Positions 1 through 11,929 are shown, counted from the first letter of the stretch. The stretch is 64,000 nucleotides of DNA from Spirometra erinaceieuropaei (GCA_902702965.1 CACRXP010000432.1:454821-518820); one strand, 5' to 3'. Notes: generated from the sequence alone by a model not told the origin. Numbers and translations are program-made.

Positions 1-500
1 TGTTGATAGAGTGGGCATCGGAGAACCACGCCTCGAGAGTAAGTCGTTCTGCTTTAGTGTTGCATCGGCCTAAAATGATAGCCCTATAGAAGTCAAAAGT
101 ATGCCCTGTTTTTTCAACGTGTGTTGCCAGTTGAGAGTTAGGCCGATTTGTGCTCTTGTGGGCGAGTTTTCGCCCGGGTTCGCCCACATATTTGTTTTCG
201 CCCTCATTGCAATTTATTTTGTAAATGACTGCTGATGTTTCAGCGGGTGGCAATGGATCCTTTGTTGACATCAGACGACGTCGAATTGTTGCTTGGGTTG
301 ATGGGCTATGCCTATTCTGGTGGATTGTAACAGTCGCGAAACCTCTTCAGAGACACCGTTTGACATGGAAAATTTGCCCTCTAGACTTCAGGTTGCTGCT
401 CGTTTGGCCGTCGTCTGTGCGCTCGACGTCTGCTTCTTTCGATAAAATTTTTGGAGAATCCATTGACTGCAAGGGAAACGTGTCTGTCCTCTGCAATTGA
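1..500 (-). pseudogene. Penelope-like retroelement 3' coding end (GIY-YIG domain), truncated by window edge
   Basis: Read on the minus strand, positions about 260 to 1 form one open frame that enters at KDPLPPAETS, then VIYKINC and KYVGE (the GIY-YIG core), then QLATHVEKTGHTFDF and finally LEAWFSDAHSIN at the window edge. This order is the hallmark of the endonuclease domain at the C terminus of flatworm Penelope-like elements. Upstream, in two other frames, are GIAHQP, VSRLLQST and NGFSKNFIERS, which match the linker between reverse transcriptase and endonuclease, so there are at least two frameshifts. The part between the GIY-YIG core and QLATH is shorter than expected. It is a dead fragment whose remainder lies left of the window. 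The family assignment is from memory of the domain. Confidence 0.8.
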
Positions 501-504
501 CAGT

Positions 505-1930
505 TACTGCAGAGAAAGCCTCATAACATGCTGCTTACATGGACCAACGTTTTGCATCTTTTGCGGTCCAAATAACTTTTTAGGGATCACATATGACGAT
601 TACCGGGTACAATACTCTTGTTAAAGTGCTGGAGTCGTTTTGCTTACTAGTTGATAATTCATTCCGTCTAACTTGTTTTGACAAGTTAGCACCAAATCGT
701 CTTAACCCTTGTTCTTAATGCTCAACCGTCCACGATTTTATTTTTCGAAAACACTCCACGTAAGCCTGCCTAATTCTTTTTAAGACTAATGATTCATTTT
801 AAACTCTATGTTTCCTGAGAAACCGTTGATATTAACGTGACTGCCCACAGGACAATAATTTAGTAAACACGTGATTAGATTTTCGATTGTTCATATGTAT
901 GTCAAGAGCGTGTTCCTATGCAGCGTTCCTACGCAGAGAATATTCTTGACTCACGCGGGACTGTTTATCTCATTATTGATGTGGACGCATAAAGAAGCAA
1001 GCACTCCTGAAAATGAACACCGTCTAAACTTGTGTTCCCAATTCGTCCACTTTGAACGTAATGCCATTAGTGAGTTCACTTGACCTTATAGGCGTCCAAT
1101 TTCCATGTCGATTGTGTAGGATAAACTCAATAATTAATGATTCATTTGCAAGCCAGTACACGAGAGCACATTAATTTGTAGGTATGCGCGGCGTATAGAC
1201 AATTAAAGGAACGTTCTTTGGCCCTGGAGTTCAAAAAACCGTTTTGAATTCACTTTCAGTACACACTGCATAGCTAGTAGTTGCACATTACTCTAACTTT
1301 CGTATACAGTGCCTTGAACTGTTTGATTTATGACATTTAATTCTGCGGTGAACAGGCGCATCGAAACACTAAAAGGTAAGTCGGTAACACGTTATTTGCA
1401 AAAGGACAGTTCTGAATCGTTTTGATTGTAATTAAGCAATTAAAATCATTTGGTAAATTTATAAAAAACAAACGCGATTGGACGTGTCGGCAGGGATACG
1501 TGAATTACCAATTCCTGTCCTCAAGGTCCTACGTTGGTAGGTTCCTTATTCAATTTACAAGAGGAAAACAATTTAGTCTGTGTAAATTTATGAAAAATCT
1601 TAAACGTCGCCTTTCATATTTAATTAATTTATATTGCACTAACTTTAGTGTAGCTTACCGACGTTTTGCTTAATAAGCTTTATTTCATAATACTTCGTCA
1701 AAATTATGAAATTGACTTTCTTCGCAGTCCATAAGTAATGGCCTCTTTTCTTTTAATATTTTTCCATGAGTATGCACTCGTTCCCATGACGACGCATAGC
1801 ATGATCTAAAGAGTCTCCCATGTATTGTCTTCAAACGTTACATACAATACCAGCTGGTTTTTTCACTTTAAAAAATCATGTTATGACAACGTAGGAAGTA
1901 CGTCATCTATTGTCATTTGTAGCTGTTAGC
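505..1930. other. AT-rich stretch, no gene seen
   Basis: Short frames only, with no splice-bounded coding signal and no recognisable repeat. It is presumably the 5' flank of the cysteine-rich gene that starts at 1987. Confidence 0.5.
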
Positions 1931-1939
1931 ACCCAAGCA

Positions 1940-1946
1940 TATAAAT
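1940..1946 (+). promoter_or_regulatory. TATA box of the cysteine-rich gene
   Basis: TATAAAT lies 47 bases upstream of the ATG at 1987, which leaves room for a start of transcription near 1970 and a short leader. A similar TATAAAT precedes the paralogous first exon at 14947. Confidence 0.55.
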
Positions 1947-1986
1947 TTGGTGATCTGTGCCTAAATGTACGACACGAGCCCTCGAC

Positions 1987-2169
1987 ATGCGTTGGTGCAT
2001 TTGGCTATGCTTTCTTACCACGGCCCGCTCAGACGACTATTGCGAGACACTTGGCTACACGGTTTCATCTCCGGGTTGCAAGCAGCTCACGGACGTAAGA
2101 CATTGCATCGAATGCAAAAGTATATGCGATTATGAGAGTTGCGAAATTATGTCTTGCGAAGCAGATACA
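1987..2169 (+). CDS. Cysteine-rich secreted-type protein, exon 1 (signal peptide)
   Basis: The ATG opens a 61-codon exon starting MRWCIWLCFLTTARS, a short hydrophobic leader with a plausible cleavage after ARS. The predicted mature part begins DDYCETLGY and contains GCK, HCIECKSIC, ESC and MSC, seven cysteines in all. The exon ends at GAT ACA followed by gtaagt, a strong donor in phase 0. The decayed paralogue at 14947-15146 shares the leader, the YCE start, a KECKRLC motif matching IECKSIC, and a donor in the same phase, which supports both start and exon boundary. I do not recognise the family. Secretion is inferred from the leader; function is unknown. Confidence 0.7.
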
Positions 2170-2885
2170 GTAAGTATACTTTAAAGTAATTTCCGATTTT
2201 TAAAATAATATTGTAACTAAGTTTTGTTTGCTGAGAAATGTTTGTTCATGAAATGTCAAAATCGCGACCGAAATACTGGAACAATCAAACGACGGATATT
2301 TTAGGGACCATTCTATGATGTTGAGGTCTGTCTACAGTCATTTTCGAACAAACATAGATAATACTCAAAACGTTTCAGTATTTTACGAAAGTCCGTTACT
2401 TTGCGATTACCCACAGCGTACTAGACGCCGAAATGAGGTTTGAACTTAGGTGGTACGAAAGCCATCAGGTGTTTATTGAGAGGGTATACAAAAAAGGCTT
2501 AGAAATGGAAAACACCAAAGAAAAATGTTGATCTTCACGGTTTATATATATATATATGTTTTGAAATCGAGTGACGTGTTAATTGATTTAATGATCGGCC
2601 AAATTGGCCATTCAGAAACCGTCATACATGGTGATGTTTTAACGCTGGTAAACCAAACGCTATTTTACAAATGAACTTATTTCGCCGAATGACAGTATTG
2701 ACAGTATTGCTTTGAGAGCATGCTTCATTTATTTCACGTGTTATACATTCACCTATTTCCTTTGATTTTGACATGCTTATATTTCAGCAAGTCGACACAG
2801 ACGGTAGCCGCCTTGCGTTAACCAATATGGTGCCCAAATTGTCTTAGTATTGAGTAAAAAATTGGACTTCTGTCTGTTTTTTTAG

Positions 2886-3080
2886 AGAATTTGCAAAATA
2901 TGCATGCAACTGTCCAACTTCACACTCATCGAAGCGCCTGACAGCGTTTTGTATGGTCTCTGCAAATACGGTAAGAGTTCTAATTGTCACGTTGCCTATC
3001 GCTCTTGCGTATCATTATGTCGAAAGAAAAAATGCAACTTAACGCTGTTCTTAACTCGGGTATGCCATCATTTTATGTAG
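2886..3080 (+). CDS. Cysteine-rich secreted-type protein, exon 2 (terminal)
   Basis: A poly-T tract ending tttttttag precedes AGA ATT TGC, giving RICKICMQLSNF in phase 0, which matches the phase-0 end of exon 1 across a 716-base GT-AG intron. The frame continues through GLCKYGKSSNC, RSCVSLCRKKKC and stops at TAG (3078-3080). Joined to exon 1 it would give a 125-residue protein with about 15 cysteines after the leader, including a CVSLC (C-x3-C) like that in the modules at 22840-39223. Two alternative donors exist inside it, at 2971 (gtaaga, phase 1) and 3060 (gtatgc, phase 0). The gene could therefore continue downstream, but I found no further exon before 14000. RNA evidence would decide. 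Confidence 0.6.
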   Translation, partial: RICKICMQLSNFTLIEAPDSVLYGLCKYGKSSNCHVAYRSCVSLCRKKKCNLTLFLTRVCHHFM

Positions 3081-3619
3081 TGATGCGTATCTCTGAGCTC
3101 TGCGTCTTCAATCGAAAATATTTCCATAATGATATAGTTCACCATACGCCACTATGACGTATTAAGATCAAGTCTGGTTTACAAAATCTAGTTAAATATG
3201 ATGTCTTTTGAGGTTCTACTTATGCTAAGGCTTATTTTTTACAGATTTCAGATCAAATTTATATAATCGAATGAACTTTATGTTATTGTTTGTCACTAAC
3301 CTGCTAAAGAATAATTTCTAGTGTAAAGATGATAGCCTAATTAAGCAAATATACATTTAATTATACTCGGTTTCTTTTACTTTTAATATTAACTCGCGTT
3401 AGTCCATTCTGTTATTTTCCCCTTTATCATCGACAACTTTAACTCACAAATTTGCGCTGCCTGTTTTCTTCCTTTGCCCAGGCATGTGTTTGTTTGTGTC
3501 TGCTCTAGATCCCAAAATTTATTTTGTTCCTTTTTTACCCTGTCCTTGAATTACTGTATTAATGTAGTAGTTATTTATACCGGAGTATATTAACGAAATT
3601 GACTCGTCACACAAAACTC

Positions 3620-3625
3620 AATAAA
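3620..3625 (+). terminator. Candidate poly(A) signal of the 1987-3080 gene
   Basis: AATAAA lies 540 bases after the stop codon at 3078. Such a hexamer is frequent in AT-rich DNA, so the link to the gene is only positional. Confidence 0.3.
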
Positions 3626-4757
3626 ATATTGTGCCATTAAAATGCGCCTTTTTCTCAGCGATTTTCTAATAGAAAATACTTTAACCTTACCACTATTCGA
3701 ATTTTTTGGTTTCATGTCAAATTATAAAAGAGCATTATAGCGAGTAGAACAGTGAAATGTCAGTAGAATCGCACGGAATATTTTGCTTCTAGGTCAAATA
3801 ATTTTCAAAAACATGCAAAAAATGTCTTTTCACACTCGCTACAATACATCGTATGATATAGGAAAATATTGCAAGTGTTAGTTATCTAAGTACATGAGCA
3901 TCATATTGAAAAGTTATATCGCACTTAATAATTAAGTTGTTCTTTAATAAAAAAAGTCGAGTAGAATGGCCGAACTCTTCGAACATTCTTACGATAACGG
4001 AAAAAGGGCAATACATTACGCAAGCGAATATTATACGTACCAATCAGTAGCCTATTGCTGGACATGCAGAAATGGAAAAACGAACAATACGTATTGCATC
4101 CATAAGTTGTTTTGATATACACAAGTCCTCTCATGGGAACGACAGCGAAACCTAAAATGCACGAATTCGCTCTAAATGAATGGGCATAAGCCAATCCAAA
4201 GAAAAAAACAAGAATAAAAACAACATTTTAAATGTGCTCTTTGCATGTTGTTTTAGTAATCGTCAGTAAATAATTATTATTGCATTAACTCTGGGACAAG
4301 GACAAGTGCGTAGTTAATGGAAGTATTTTTCAAAAGCTTGTTGAGAAGCAATGATGCAATTTACGTTTTCTTGCATTGCTTGATACACAATAGGGATGTC
4401 CTTAGATTTACTTAATGGGCATATGATAGGAAAAAGCGTTTATAAGGCCAGATGTTCTCATTCCCGTAAAAAAAGGAAGAATGTTATACAAGTGGCGCGC
4501 GTAATCCAACATTTATTTGTCGCGCAATTGTTTTAGCGAAGGTAGACGTTTTTCAACTGCTCATTGTCATTGAAATGCAGATAATACTTTACACTTTTGT
4601 GTGTCCTAACCAGTCGTGCACTTTTCAAAATACACTGTTTCACGAAACCACTCGGCGTATTTGTTCGGGGGCGTACCACATCACAACATTGGCCGTTTAA
4701 ATACATCTTAATAGGAAATATCATCCAATACATGGGCAAGGAAGTCATCAAAAATCT
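3626..4757. other. AT-rich stretch, no gene seen
   Basis: Only short unrelated frames; no cysteine-rich exon, retroelement motif or clear repeat recognised. Confidence 0.45.
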
Positions 4758-5480
4758 CCCAGATATTACCTCTTATCCCATTACATATAATCCGCTACCA
4801 ACTGCGCATCATAACAGCACAGAATGCTGGAAGAACTGTTAGGCCTTTGGAAGAAATTTTGAAAAATGAACACATTGCTTACCATAATGTCATACAATAA
4901 GTAAGCAAAAAACGCAGAAATGTAAGTGTGGGAAATTATTAAAACCGAGTGAAACGGAGGGGAATATAAAGATTTGTTTCCACTTTATTCACATTAGTGC
5001 TGGGATATCCGTTTAAGAACACCCAGGCCATCGTCACATGTCAGCAAACAAAGCATTGCACCTGATGTGGATGTTCGACTGTAAGCAACATTAAGGTGTC
5101 TTGTGACATTTTGTGCGTTCTGCACACTCCTTACATCAGTTCTCATGTTTCAGCAGCCAGGGCTTTACGAAATAAATCTAGTTCTGCGTATTCTGCGCCA
5201 AAGGAGATGATAACTGCCCCGAATTTGTGACGTCACAGGCGCCCGGGCATTAAAATTTGCGTACAAGCTGTCTGTACCGCTATGCTAGAATTTCTGACTA
5301 AACATACTGGAATTGCAATCACTGCATGTTTGTGGTGTTATGCCAGTGTATTAAAAATTATATATCGGACAGCAGGAGGTTGGTTCATTTAAGGAAATTG
5401 TAAAGATCAGTGAAACATGGTGCGAAGCCACTTCCTGCTAATATTAAGGTGGATATGCGGGTTGGAATGCGTATTCTATA
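4758..5480 (+). repeat. Direct repeat, unit 1 (unknown family)
   Basis: This segment and 5604-6316 are diverged direct copies about 846 bases apart. Shared landmarks are the CCGCT..AACTGC..CAGCACAGAAT region, the AACACCCAGG..ATCGTCA region, the CAGCAAAC(A/G)AA block, and the GAGCTGCCTGCACCGCT versus AAGCTGTCTGTACCGCT block. Frames are not kept between the copies, so neither looks like a selected gene. Confidence 0.65.
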
Positions 5481-5603
5481 GACTGCGCACTTTATATGTA
5501 CAGAATGTTCTAAATACTGTGTTTTACGTAAGCAACCGGAGTAGTTTTTTATGTGAATATGAAAAATCATTCAATAAACGGGGGAATAATCACTAAACAT
5601 TTA

Positions 5604-6316
5604 CCCAATTTGAATACTTATTCTATTACAAATAAGCCGCTCGGAACTGCACATTAAGAAAAGCACAGAATACTAAAAGAACAGTTAGAAACGCACGTAG
5701 TGAAGGCCACACAGAATGCCATGCAACAAGCAATGAAATGATTAAAACGCAGCCAAACGAAGGTGAATATGAAGTTTTGTTTGCTACTATATTCATGTTA
5801 GTAGTAGATTATCCGCTTAAAAACACCCAGGTTATCGTCATTTGTCAGCAAACGAAACATTCCGCCTTGTGCGTATGGTCGTCTGACAGCAACATTTACT
5901 GGCCTTGGGACATTTCTTGCAATTTGCACTGTAGTACTGCATTCCTTATGTCAGTTCTCACTCTCCAACAGCTAGGACTTTACAATTGTGAGAAATATAT
6001 CTCATTTTATGTATCCTCCGCCGAAGGAAACGAGACATTCTTCGAATTGTCCGCTTGCGACACAAAATACGAAGTCGTCGGTAACGTCTCGGGCGCTAGT
6101 CATTAACGGTTTCGCACGAGCTGCCTGCACCGCTGTGCTGGGATTGTTGACTGAACATAGTTGCATATTTTTAATTTCTGAATACCTGCGGTTTTATGCT
6201 CAATTTATTTAAAATCGTCGACCTTGCAGCAGGAGGATGGTTCGTTTGGGGAGCATTTTTCGAAGCCCCATCCTTCTAATATAATGGGGCATATGCAAAT
6301 GGGAAAGCATGTGCAA
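5604..6316 (+). repeat. Direct repeat, unit 2 (unknown family)
   Basis: Second copy of the repeat at 4758-5480. It contains a 122-codon open frame (5738-6106), but the equivalent frame is interrupted in unit 1, so I regard it as chance. The unit ends just before the microsatellite tail at 6337. Confidence 0.65.
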
Positions 6317-6336
6317 AAGTAGATAAGATACAAAAT

Positions 6337-6367
6337 TATCAGTATCAGTATTAGTATCAGTTTATTA
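6337..6367 (-). repeat. 3' tail of a minus-strand CR1-like retrotransposon
   Basis: On the minus strand this reads AATAAA followed by CTGATA-type hexamer repeats. The same layout, AATAAA then short tandem CTGAA units, ends the plus-strand CR1-like element at 16416-16436. It is probably the 3' end of the element whose reverse transcriptase remains at 8035-9215, although 1.7 kb separate the two. Confidence 0.5.
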
Positions 6368-6369
6368 AG

Positions 6370-7960
6370 GCATACGTTTTTAGCCAGGTGCATATGGTGC
6401 TCCAAGTGTGTAAATGAATATAAATCGTAACCGCACTGTTCTGTCGCAGCCAGCTTTGCTATTTTGATGTGAATATCAAATTCTCCAGTAATAGTTAGCA
6501 TTTTCATTGGCTAGGACAGGGGGCAGGTCTCTCTATAAGACGTTCCTCACATGTTTGCTGTTGGTCATTGCCAGAGCGTAGTCGCTTGACATTTGGCGTA
6601 GCATAATATCAGGCTCGTTGCTGTCATATGCTACATGGGGCAGCCGTTCAGCGATGTCGTTCTGAATGGTGGAGTCAATGCTAATGTTTCCCAGCCTTTG
6701 GGTGGTCAGTCCCAGAAGACTGTACAAGTTCACTTTTCTTTTCCATCTGACCTTGAAGATGACAGCCATTCTGGCCTAAAAGTTTTCGACTTATTGAACG
6801 ACTGGCATTGTTTTTTATTTTACGCGGTTGATCTTTTGATTGTTTATAGGCTAATGACCTCTCTAGGCTGCCAGAGTGAACAGACCACCTGTAACATCCA
6901 GTTGGAAGATGTGTGTAAGAACATGGGTTTTGCTCGTTTGTTTCGGCTGCGCTTTCCACGTCCTCCATCCAGGGACAAACAAAACTGAGATACGCCCAGC
7001 GTTAGCTTCGAGCACGCTTGAAGACGCCTTTATCTTAAGTTTATAAATTGTGCTTGTTCTGATACTCTAGACTGCTGCCGAACTCAGTTATGGGGCACGG
7101 CTTGGCTAAGTGGGCTAGCGACCTCAATTTTGTCTGCGTCGCCTACGCGATAGCATGTAGTCCACCTCCGTAGGAATGTTTAAAACGGAAGGGAGGTGCA
7201 AAGAGAAGCAAAATCTCTGGGCATGAAGAGACACAACATCGGATGCCCTCATTCTGCTTAGCCTACCAGTCAAGACGGCAAAGGAGAAGTGCAGATTTGG
7301 AGTTGTGCCCGGCAGCAGTTGTCACTTACCTGATGCCACTTACCCCATCCACACTATGGTTCCCGGCTTTATCCAGCGTCTGGTCCACCGCAAGATCAGA
7401 CCAGGGATGATGATCTGAGGATTAATTTGCCTATGGTCACAATAGACTTGCATTAAATCTGCCGCATTCTTAGCTCGCCCTACCTGTCTCAGGTGTCCTG
7501 AAGGCTTAACAAAGACTGGAGGTTGAAGTAGGCAGAGATGTTTTGCATGATGAAAACTCATGCCTAGACGTATCAACCCGTCCGCTCGAGGCATTACGCA
7601 CATGTGGCCAAGATTTTACACAAAAAATGCAATCTGACATTGACACATGGATCATATCTGAGGCAGTAACTTCAAAATTTCATACTTACTAGTCAATTGT
7701 CAATCACTTATTAATACGCCCTTAGTAAGAACCAGCACAGTCCAATTCACTGTTATTAACTGAGCAAAAGTCGAACGTCCTTGAACACCCAAATTGTCAA
7801 TTAAAAGGCTCTGTTATTCAAAGAACATGAAGAAGCAGACAGTCAGCATAACTGCATAGGAAATGCAAAAAAGTGGACTTCCAATCGCAAAAGAACAAAC
7901 CCCTACAGTTACTCACCCATTGCAAGTGGTGTAAGTTCAGTGAGTAGCCTAACGTGCGTG
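6370..7960. other. Probable 3' region of a decayed minus-strand retroelement; no gene recognised
   Basis: Overlapping minus-strand frames at 6533-6968 and 7340-7603 have no motif I recognise and no splice structure. The segment sits between reverse transcriptase remains (8035-9215) and the CR1-like tail (6337), so an old 3' part with later insertions is the simplest reading. Confidence 0.35.
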
Positions 7961-8034
7961 TTTGTGGCTGGCATGTGAAGAGCTTGATGACTGCCAAGTT
8001 TGTATTTCAAGATATACAGACAGGAGAAAAAAAC

Positions 8035-9215
8035 TATTTTATTTACTGGGATTTCCACGTAACAGCCACTCTGTTACTAAAGAAGAGTTTGTGTCTATTG
8101 CTCCATGGTTTAAAGGGGTGACCGGGCGAATTAAGCGTGTTTTGCGGAATGAGAAAATTCTGGGACATAACAACAGTCTAGGTCAGCCATGATGCGGATA
8201 GCCTGTAAGATATCACCTCAAAGTTTCCAGTAGTTAGTGAAAAATAGGTTAAAACTTGACAGTCTATTTTCAAGGAACAGTCTTCCAATATCAGTAATCG
8301 TTTTGGTAGCCCGTCTCCGCATCTTCTTTAGACGGCATATTCCTTAAAAGTTAAAGGACACTACGCGAGCATAGCGTGTTTCAAATGCAGTGGCACGACG
8401 GTCCCAAATATTTCTAAGAAACTGCCTGTGTCAAACCTAATAAAAGCCCAAACCGTGATTTGGCCTATAGGCATGGCTGTGTAGACCGCCTTCGTGCAAT
8501 TCAGTGTCGGTTAAAGTGATGATATGGTACACGCGCCCAAGAACTTTTGACTCTTCACACATTTAGAAAGCAAATTCTGGGAACGGAGACCCTGAAGGTA
8601 TCAGCGTGAAAAGGTGAGCTTACTTAAATTGATGGGCATAAGCCAGCGATTCAGTCAGTATGCGCGCCTGGTCAAGTTTGTTTGTAGATACTTCCCGTCC
8701 GCCGCATGGTGCACAGGTTTTCGCAATTTGTTAGTCCGCGGACAGGATACCATCAAAAATAAAGAACCCGTTGAAAGCAGGGAATAATGTAGTACCTAAA
8801 CGTGACTCATTTTCATGCTGTTTACCGTAGTTTCTTCTGAGAACTGCCTGGGTTTGACGTCTGTTGTTTGCTATCACCGCAGCCAAGATGTTCTGGATTC
8901 ATACCAGGACACATTAACGAACTAGTAAATTGCGAAATGTGTGTATAAGACATTGGCGATGAACGCTGTTGAAGGTGTTATTGCTCTCGGTGTATATGCA
9001 ATGCGCTGCATTGCCATCGTTGCGTGCGTTCGTATATCAGTCAAGTGAACAATAGGGAAACGCAAGACAGGCCTTGACACCACAAAAGCTGAGTTGAACA
9101 TCGGTGAAGAGGAATTTTGCCCGAGGGGCTGCATCAACGCTTCCGTCACAATTTTATACGCAATTTTGCAAAAAACGGAAATAAAACTCACTGGCTTGTA
9201 GTTATTAACAGCCAG
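8035..9215 (-). pseudogene. Decayed non-LTR (CR1/RTE-like) reverse transcriptase
   Basis: On the minus strand NNYKPVSFISVFCKI (about 9170-9212) matches the first conserved reverse transcriptase block of non-LTR elements. Further along come MRRRATKTITDIGRLF and ENRLSSFNLF, then GDILQAIRIM (the RGDLI block) and finally HKLFFSNRVAVTWKS (8038-8094), the usual C-terminal tail. Many stops and frame changes separate these blocks and the catalytic YADD region is not readable, so the element is dead. It may belong with the AATAAA and hexamer tail at 6337-6367. Confidence 0.75.
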
Positions 9216-9261
9216 TCGATTTTAAATCTTAAAGGGAGTAATCATGGCTAAAAACTTCTAA

Positions 9262-10050
9262 TCATGGGTAGGCCCAAGAAGCAAAGGTCCCCTGCTCGGC
9301 TGTTGACATAGCTCCTTCTTTCAACAGCTTCCGTGATATTGTAACTGAACCGTAGATTTTAACTTTTTCATGTTTAACAGCATTCTATGAATGCTTACCG
9401 CATTTGCAAAAGCGACTGAGAAGCGACCAAAGTGCGTCATCTCAACAATCCGGAAAAACTGAACAAGATATAGATCCCAGCCCTCGTTGTCTAGGACTTT
9501 TACAAACGCGGCAGTTTGTAAAAGTGGGGTATGATTTGTATTCTACCTACGTCAGTGTGCAAAGACTGTCGAGGTGATCAGAATTAACCAAAACATCATT
9601 TCAAGTGATCGTTTTCCAAAACACATTAAGCTCTGACGATAAAAATTTAATGCAATATCTGCCTTTTCTAACCATGAAAGCATTCAGTCTTTCTATTATT
9701 AAGGGATCTTTTCCGCGGTTTCTCCTCTTCAATACCTTCCTTCTAAAAGAATGGGGTCAACCGGCGGTGTTTGTTCATAGTCTCTATCTTCTTGGGCACT
9801 TGCACAATTTCGTTTATATCACCGGAGACTATAAAAGTTTATTCGATAGGACGAAGATACTTCTTTATCTGTTGGAAGTCATAATGCGAAAAATTTCGTC
9901 AGAGATCTAGAGGAAGTGCGACCAGTTGTTTTCCCCTTTCATCTTATGTTGGATTTCGTGGGGCGATACCGACGTTAATAAGATCGTGCAGTTTTGTACG
10001 TCGTTCCTCTTGATTCCGTTAAATATTTCATATTGACTCAACTGCGAAAA
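9262..10050. other. AT-rich stretch, no gene seen
   Basis: No recognisable domain in any frame. The 101-codon plus-strand frame at 9605-9910 has no start context, splice signal or known motif. Confidence 0.4.
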
Positions 10051-10054
10051 AATC

Positions 10055-10141
10055 GGCGCCCCGGTGGGATTCGAACACACGCTGTAAGAAGAACGCTTCG
10101 GTCAACGCTCTTATCAGTTGAGCTACAAGGCCTCGCCGGAC
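10055..10141 (-). repeat. tRNA-derived SINE head
   Basis: On the minus strand an A box (TAGCTCAACTGATAAGAGC) with a paired D stem (GCTC/GAGC) is followed about 40 bases later by a B box (GTTCGAATCCC). The acceptor and anticodon stems do not pair, so it is not a functional tRNA. A second tRNA-like head lies 300 bases away at 10350. Confidence 0.6.
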
Positions 10142-10349
10142 GACGCGAGTTTAATCACACTTGGGTCAAGTTACCAGCCCAACCTACTGCAACGTCTGGT
10201 ATCCACCAAATTTGATACAGTAAATTGACTGCCCACGCAGGAATTCCTAAGTAATTCACATAGAATCCACCAGCTGACTACCAGGCTCACGTAATTTATA
10301 AATTTTGGTAATTTGGCACTTATATGATTAAACTCGAGTCGTTCTGCGG

Positions 10350-10437
10350 GCCTAGTAGCTCAAGTGGTTAAAGCGTTGGCTGTACAAAAGCATTTCAATT
10401 ACTACGTAAGTTCAAATCCCTCCGAGGAGCCAAGTAT
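10350..10437 (+). repeat. tRNA-derived SINE head
   Basis: The A box TAGCTCAAGTGGTTAAAGC and B box GTTCAAATCCC are at tRNA-like spacing, and the ends GGGCCT and GGAGCC partly pair. The anticodon arm does not form. It is a tRNA-derived repeat rather than a gene. Confidence 0.55.
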
Positions 10438-10847
10438 TCCACAAATATGTCAATATGAATTATTCAAAGTCTGTCAAAATATCTATGAATACGACAAATA
10501 TGCCGTCGATATATCTGGCTCAGAATTTAACGAAGCACGAACGGAAGACCAGTCGCTCGAGCCTAGCTAGAATCGCCTTGGCAATCAGCTCACACATTTT
10601 AAGTCCCTCAGCGTTCCTTTCTTTTTCTCTTATCCCTGCCGCCAAAAGTGAAGAAAGTTCAAAGCCACACGACTGCGCCAACAGTCACCTACGGGGAGAC
10701 CAAAGCCTATCCCCAGCCAGAAGGATGACCCGAGTTCGTACGTCAGGCACACCTATAACACGAGACATGTGGCGAAAACGATCAACAGTAGGCTAGCAGA
10801 AACGGACACTCTTTCCTGAAGAAGGAGACACGATCACTGGGACAAGA

Positions 10848-10903
10848 GCTTTATTAGCCTGGCGTTTCGGATTCCTGCTCAAATCCAGCATCAGAGACGA
10901 AAG
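10848..10903 (-). ncRNA. Hammerhead-ribozyme-like motif (probably inactive)
   Basis: The minus strand reads CTGATGC, then GGATT-loop-AATCC as stem II, then GAAAC and GCC. Flanks CTTT..TCT and AGG..AAAG could form stem I. This is the hammerhead order. The core CTGATGA is changed to CTGATGC and the cleavage triplet is GCC instead of GUC. Minimal hammerheads in the terminal repeats of Penelope-like elements are established knowledge, and this one sits at the 3' end of the Penelope remnant at 10891-11677. Confidence 0.55.
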
Positions 10904-11677
10904 CACATACGTGTGATCCATGCAGAATGGGCTGGAATATTTATATGATGCAGTCGCGATGCTACCGCACATCTATGAGCATACACGGCTCCCCTCTTTA
11001 ACCGGGATCGTCGCACTTGGTGTGCTAAATGTTTGATGCCGACATTCGCGTCGTTAATTGCTGCAATTTCATCACGTGCTTTGGATGTTGGTGCGATGAT
11101 TGCTCGTCCATCTGACGCACCGACCCCGGTGTTGGGAAAAGGGTTCGCCTGTGCGCTCCCCGCGTGGCTAATTACTCCGACTAGGTGAAGTCTCAGCATC
11201 GACTGCGGAAGGGAAATTTAATTGCGCTTGTTAATGAAGTGTATGCCAGTAAACCATGATTCAGGTACGCCCCAGCTCACGCGTTTGTCAACTCTTGCGA
11301 GAATTTTGGCCTCGTCGAATTTGAATGTGTGGCCGGATCTCGTCGAATGAGCCGCAACTTGAGAGCTGGCGTCATTTCTCCGCACCGCTGCAACGTGTTC
11401 GGATGTTCTCGTTCGGAGCTGCCTTCCGGTTTCTCCGACGTAGCTGATTTGTCCGCAACTGGACAAGATTCGATAAACGACGCCAGACGTTTCTTGTCGT
11501 GGCAGCGGGTCTTTCGGTTTCATTACCTGACGCCTGACGTTCTTGGCATACCGAAGCGCCGCAAACATATTGTGTCCGTGCGATTAGGTCTTTTGTCCCT
11601 TTTGAGTATACAGCTGTTGACAATGTTGCGGAGATAGCCATTGGCGTTGAAAACGCGTTCGAGTTATTGTAGTTCAT
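10891..11677 (-). pseudogene. Penelope-like retroelement GIY-YIG endonuclease end, frameshifted
   Basis: Reading down the minus strand from 11677: ATLSTAVYSKGTKDLIART is the linker after the reverse transcriptase. A frame change then leads to KPKDPLPRQETSGVVYRI, GQISYVGETGRQLRTR (GIY-YIG core), DASSQVAAHSTRSGHTF and WFTGIHFINKRN, ending at 11218. After another break, VISHAGSAQ, GVGASDGRAII and ITRMCFRL finish the protein at 10891. I recall near-identical order in flatworm Penelope-like elements. The reverse transcriptase itself is missing. Hammerhead-like motifs lie on both sides (10848-10903 and 11930-11990). Confidence 0.8.
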
Positions 11678-11811
11678 TTGTCACCTAGCTTAATATTCGT
11701 GATGTCGGGTTTCTTAACGATCACCCTCGTATAACTTAATCGTGTCACATTTCGTCCATTTACCTATCATGTTCTTAAAAAAGAATTTTTTTTCCTAAAA
11801 CATTTGTCTGC

Positions 11812-11839
11812 GTATATATACATATATATATATATATAT
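11812..11839. repeat. TA microsatellite
   Basis: A run of TA dinucleotides with one interruption, directly seen. Confidence 0.9.
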
Positions 11840-11929
11840 GCGTAAAGATTCGAGGTCCAGACATTGTATCGCGTTCATCATCTCCCGAAGAAGACGAAGA
11901 AGTAGAGAGGGCGAATTCATGGACCATAT

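Noticed and set aside
5738..6106. 122-codon open frame with several cysteines
   Set aside because: It lies in a diverged direct repeat whose other copy has stops in the same frame, and it has no leader, splice sites or recognised motif.
7080..7140. A-box-like TTGGCTAAGTGGGCTAGCG
   Set aside because: No B box at tRNA spacing.
10055..10437. Two possible tRNA genes
   Set aside because: A and B boxes are present but anticodon and acceptor stems do not pair; SINE heads explain them better.
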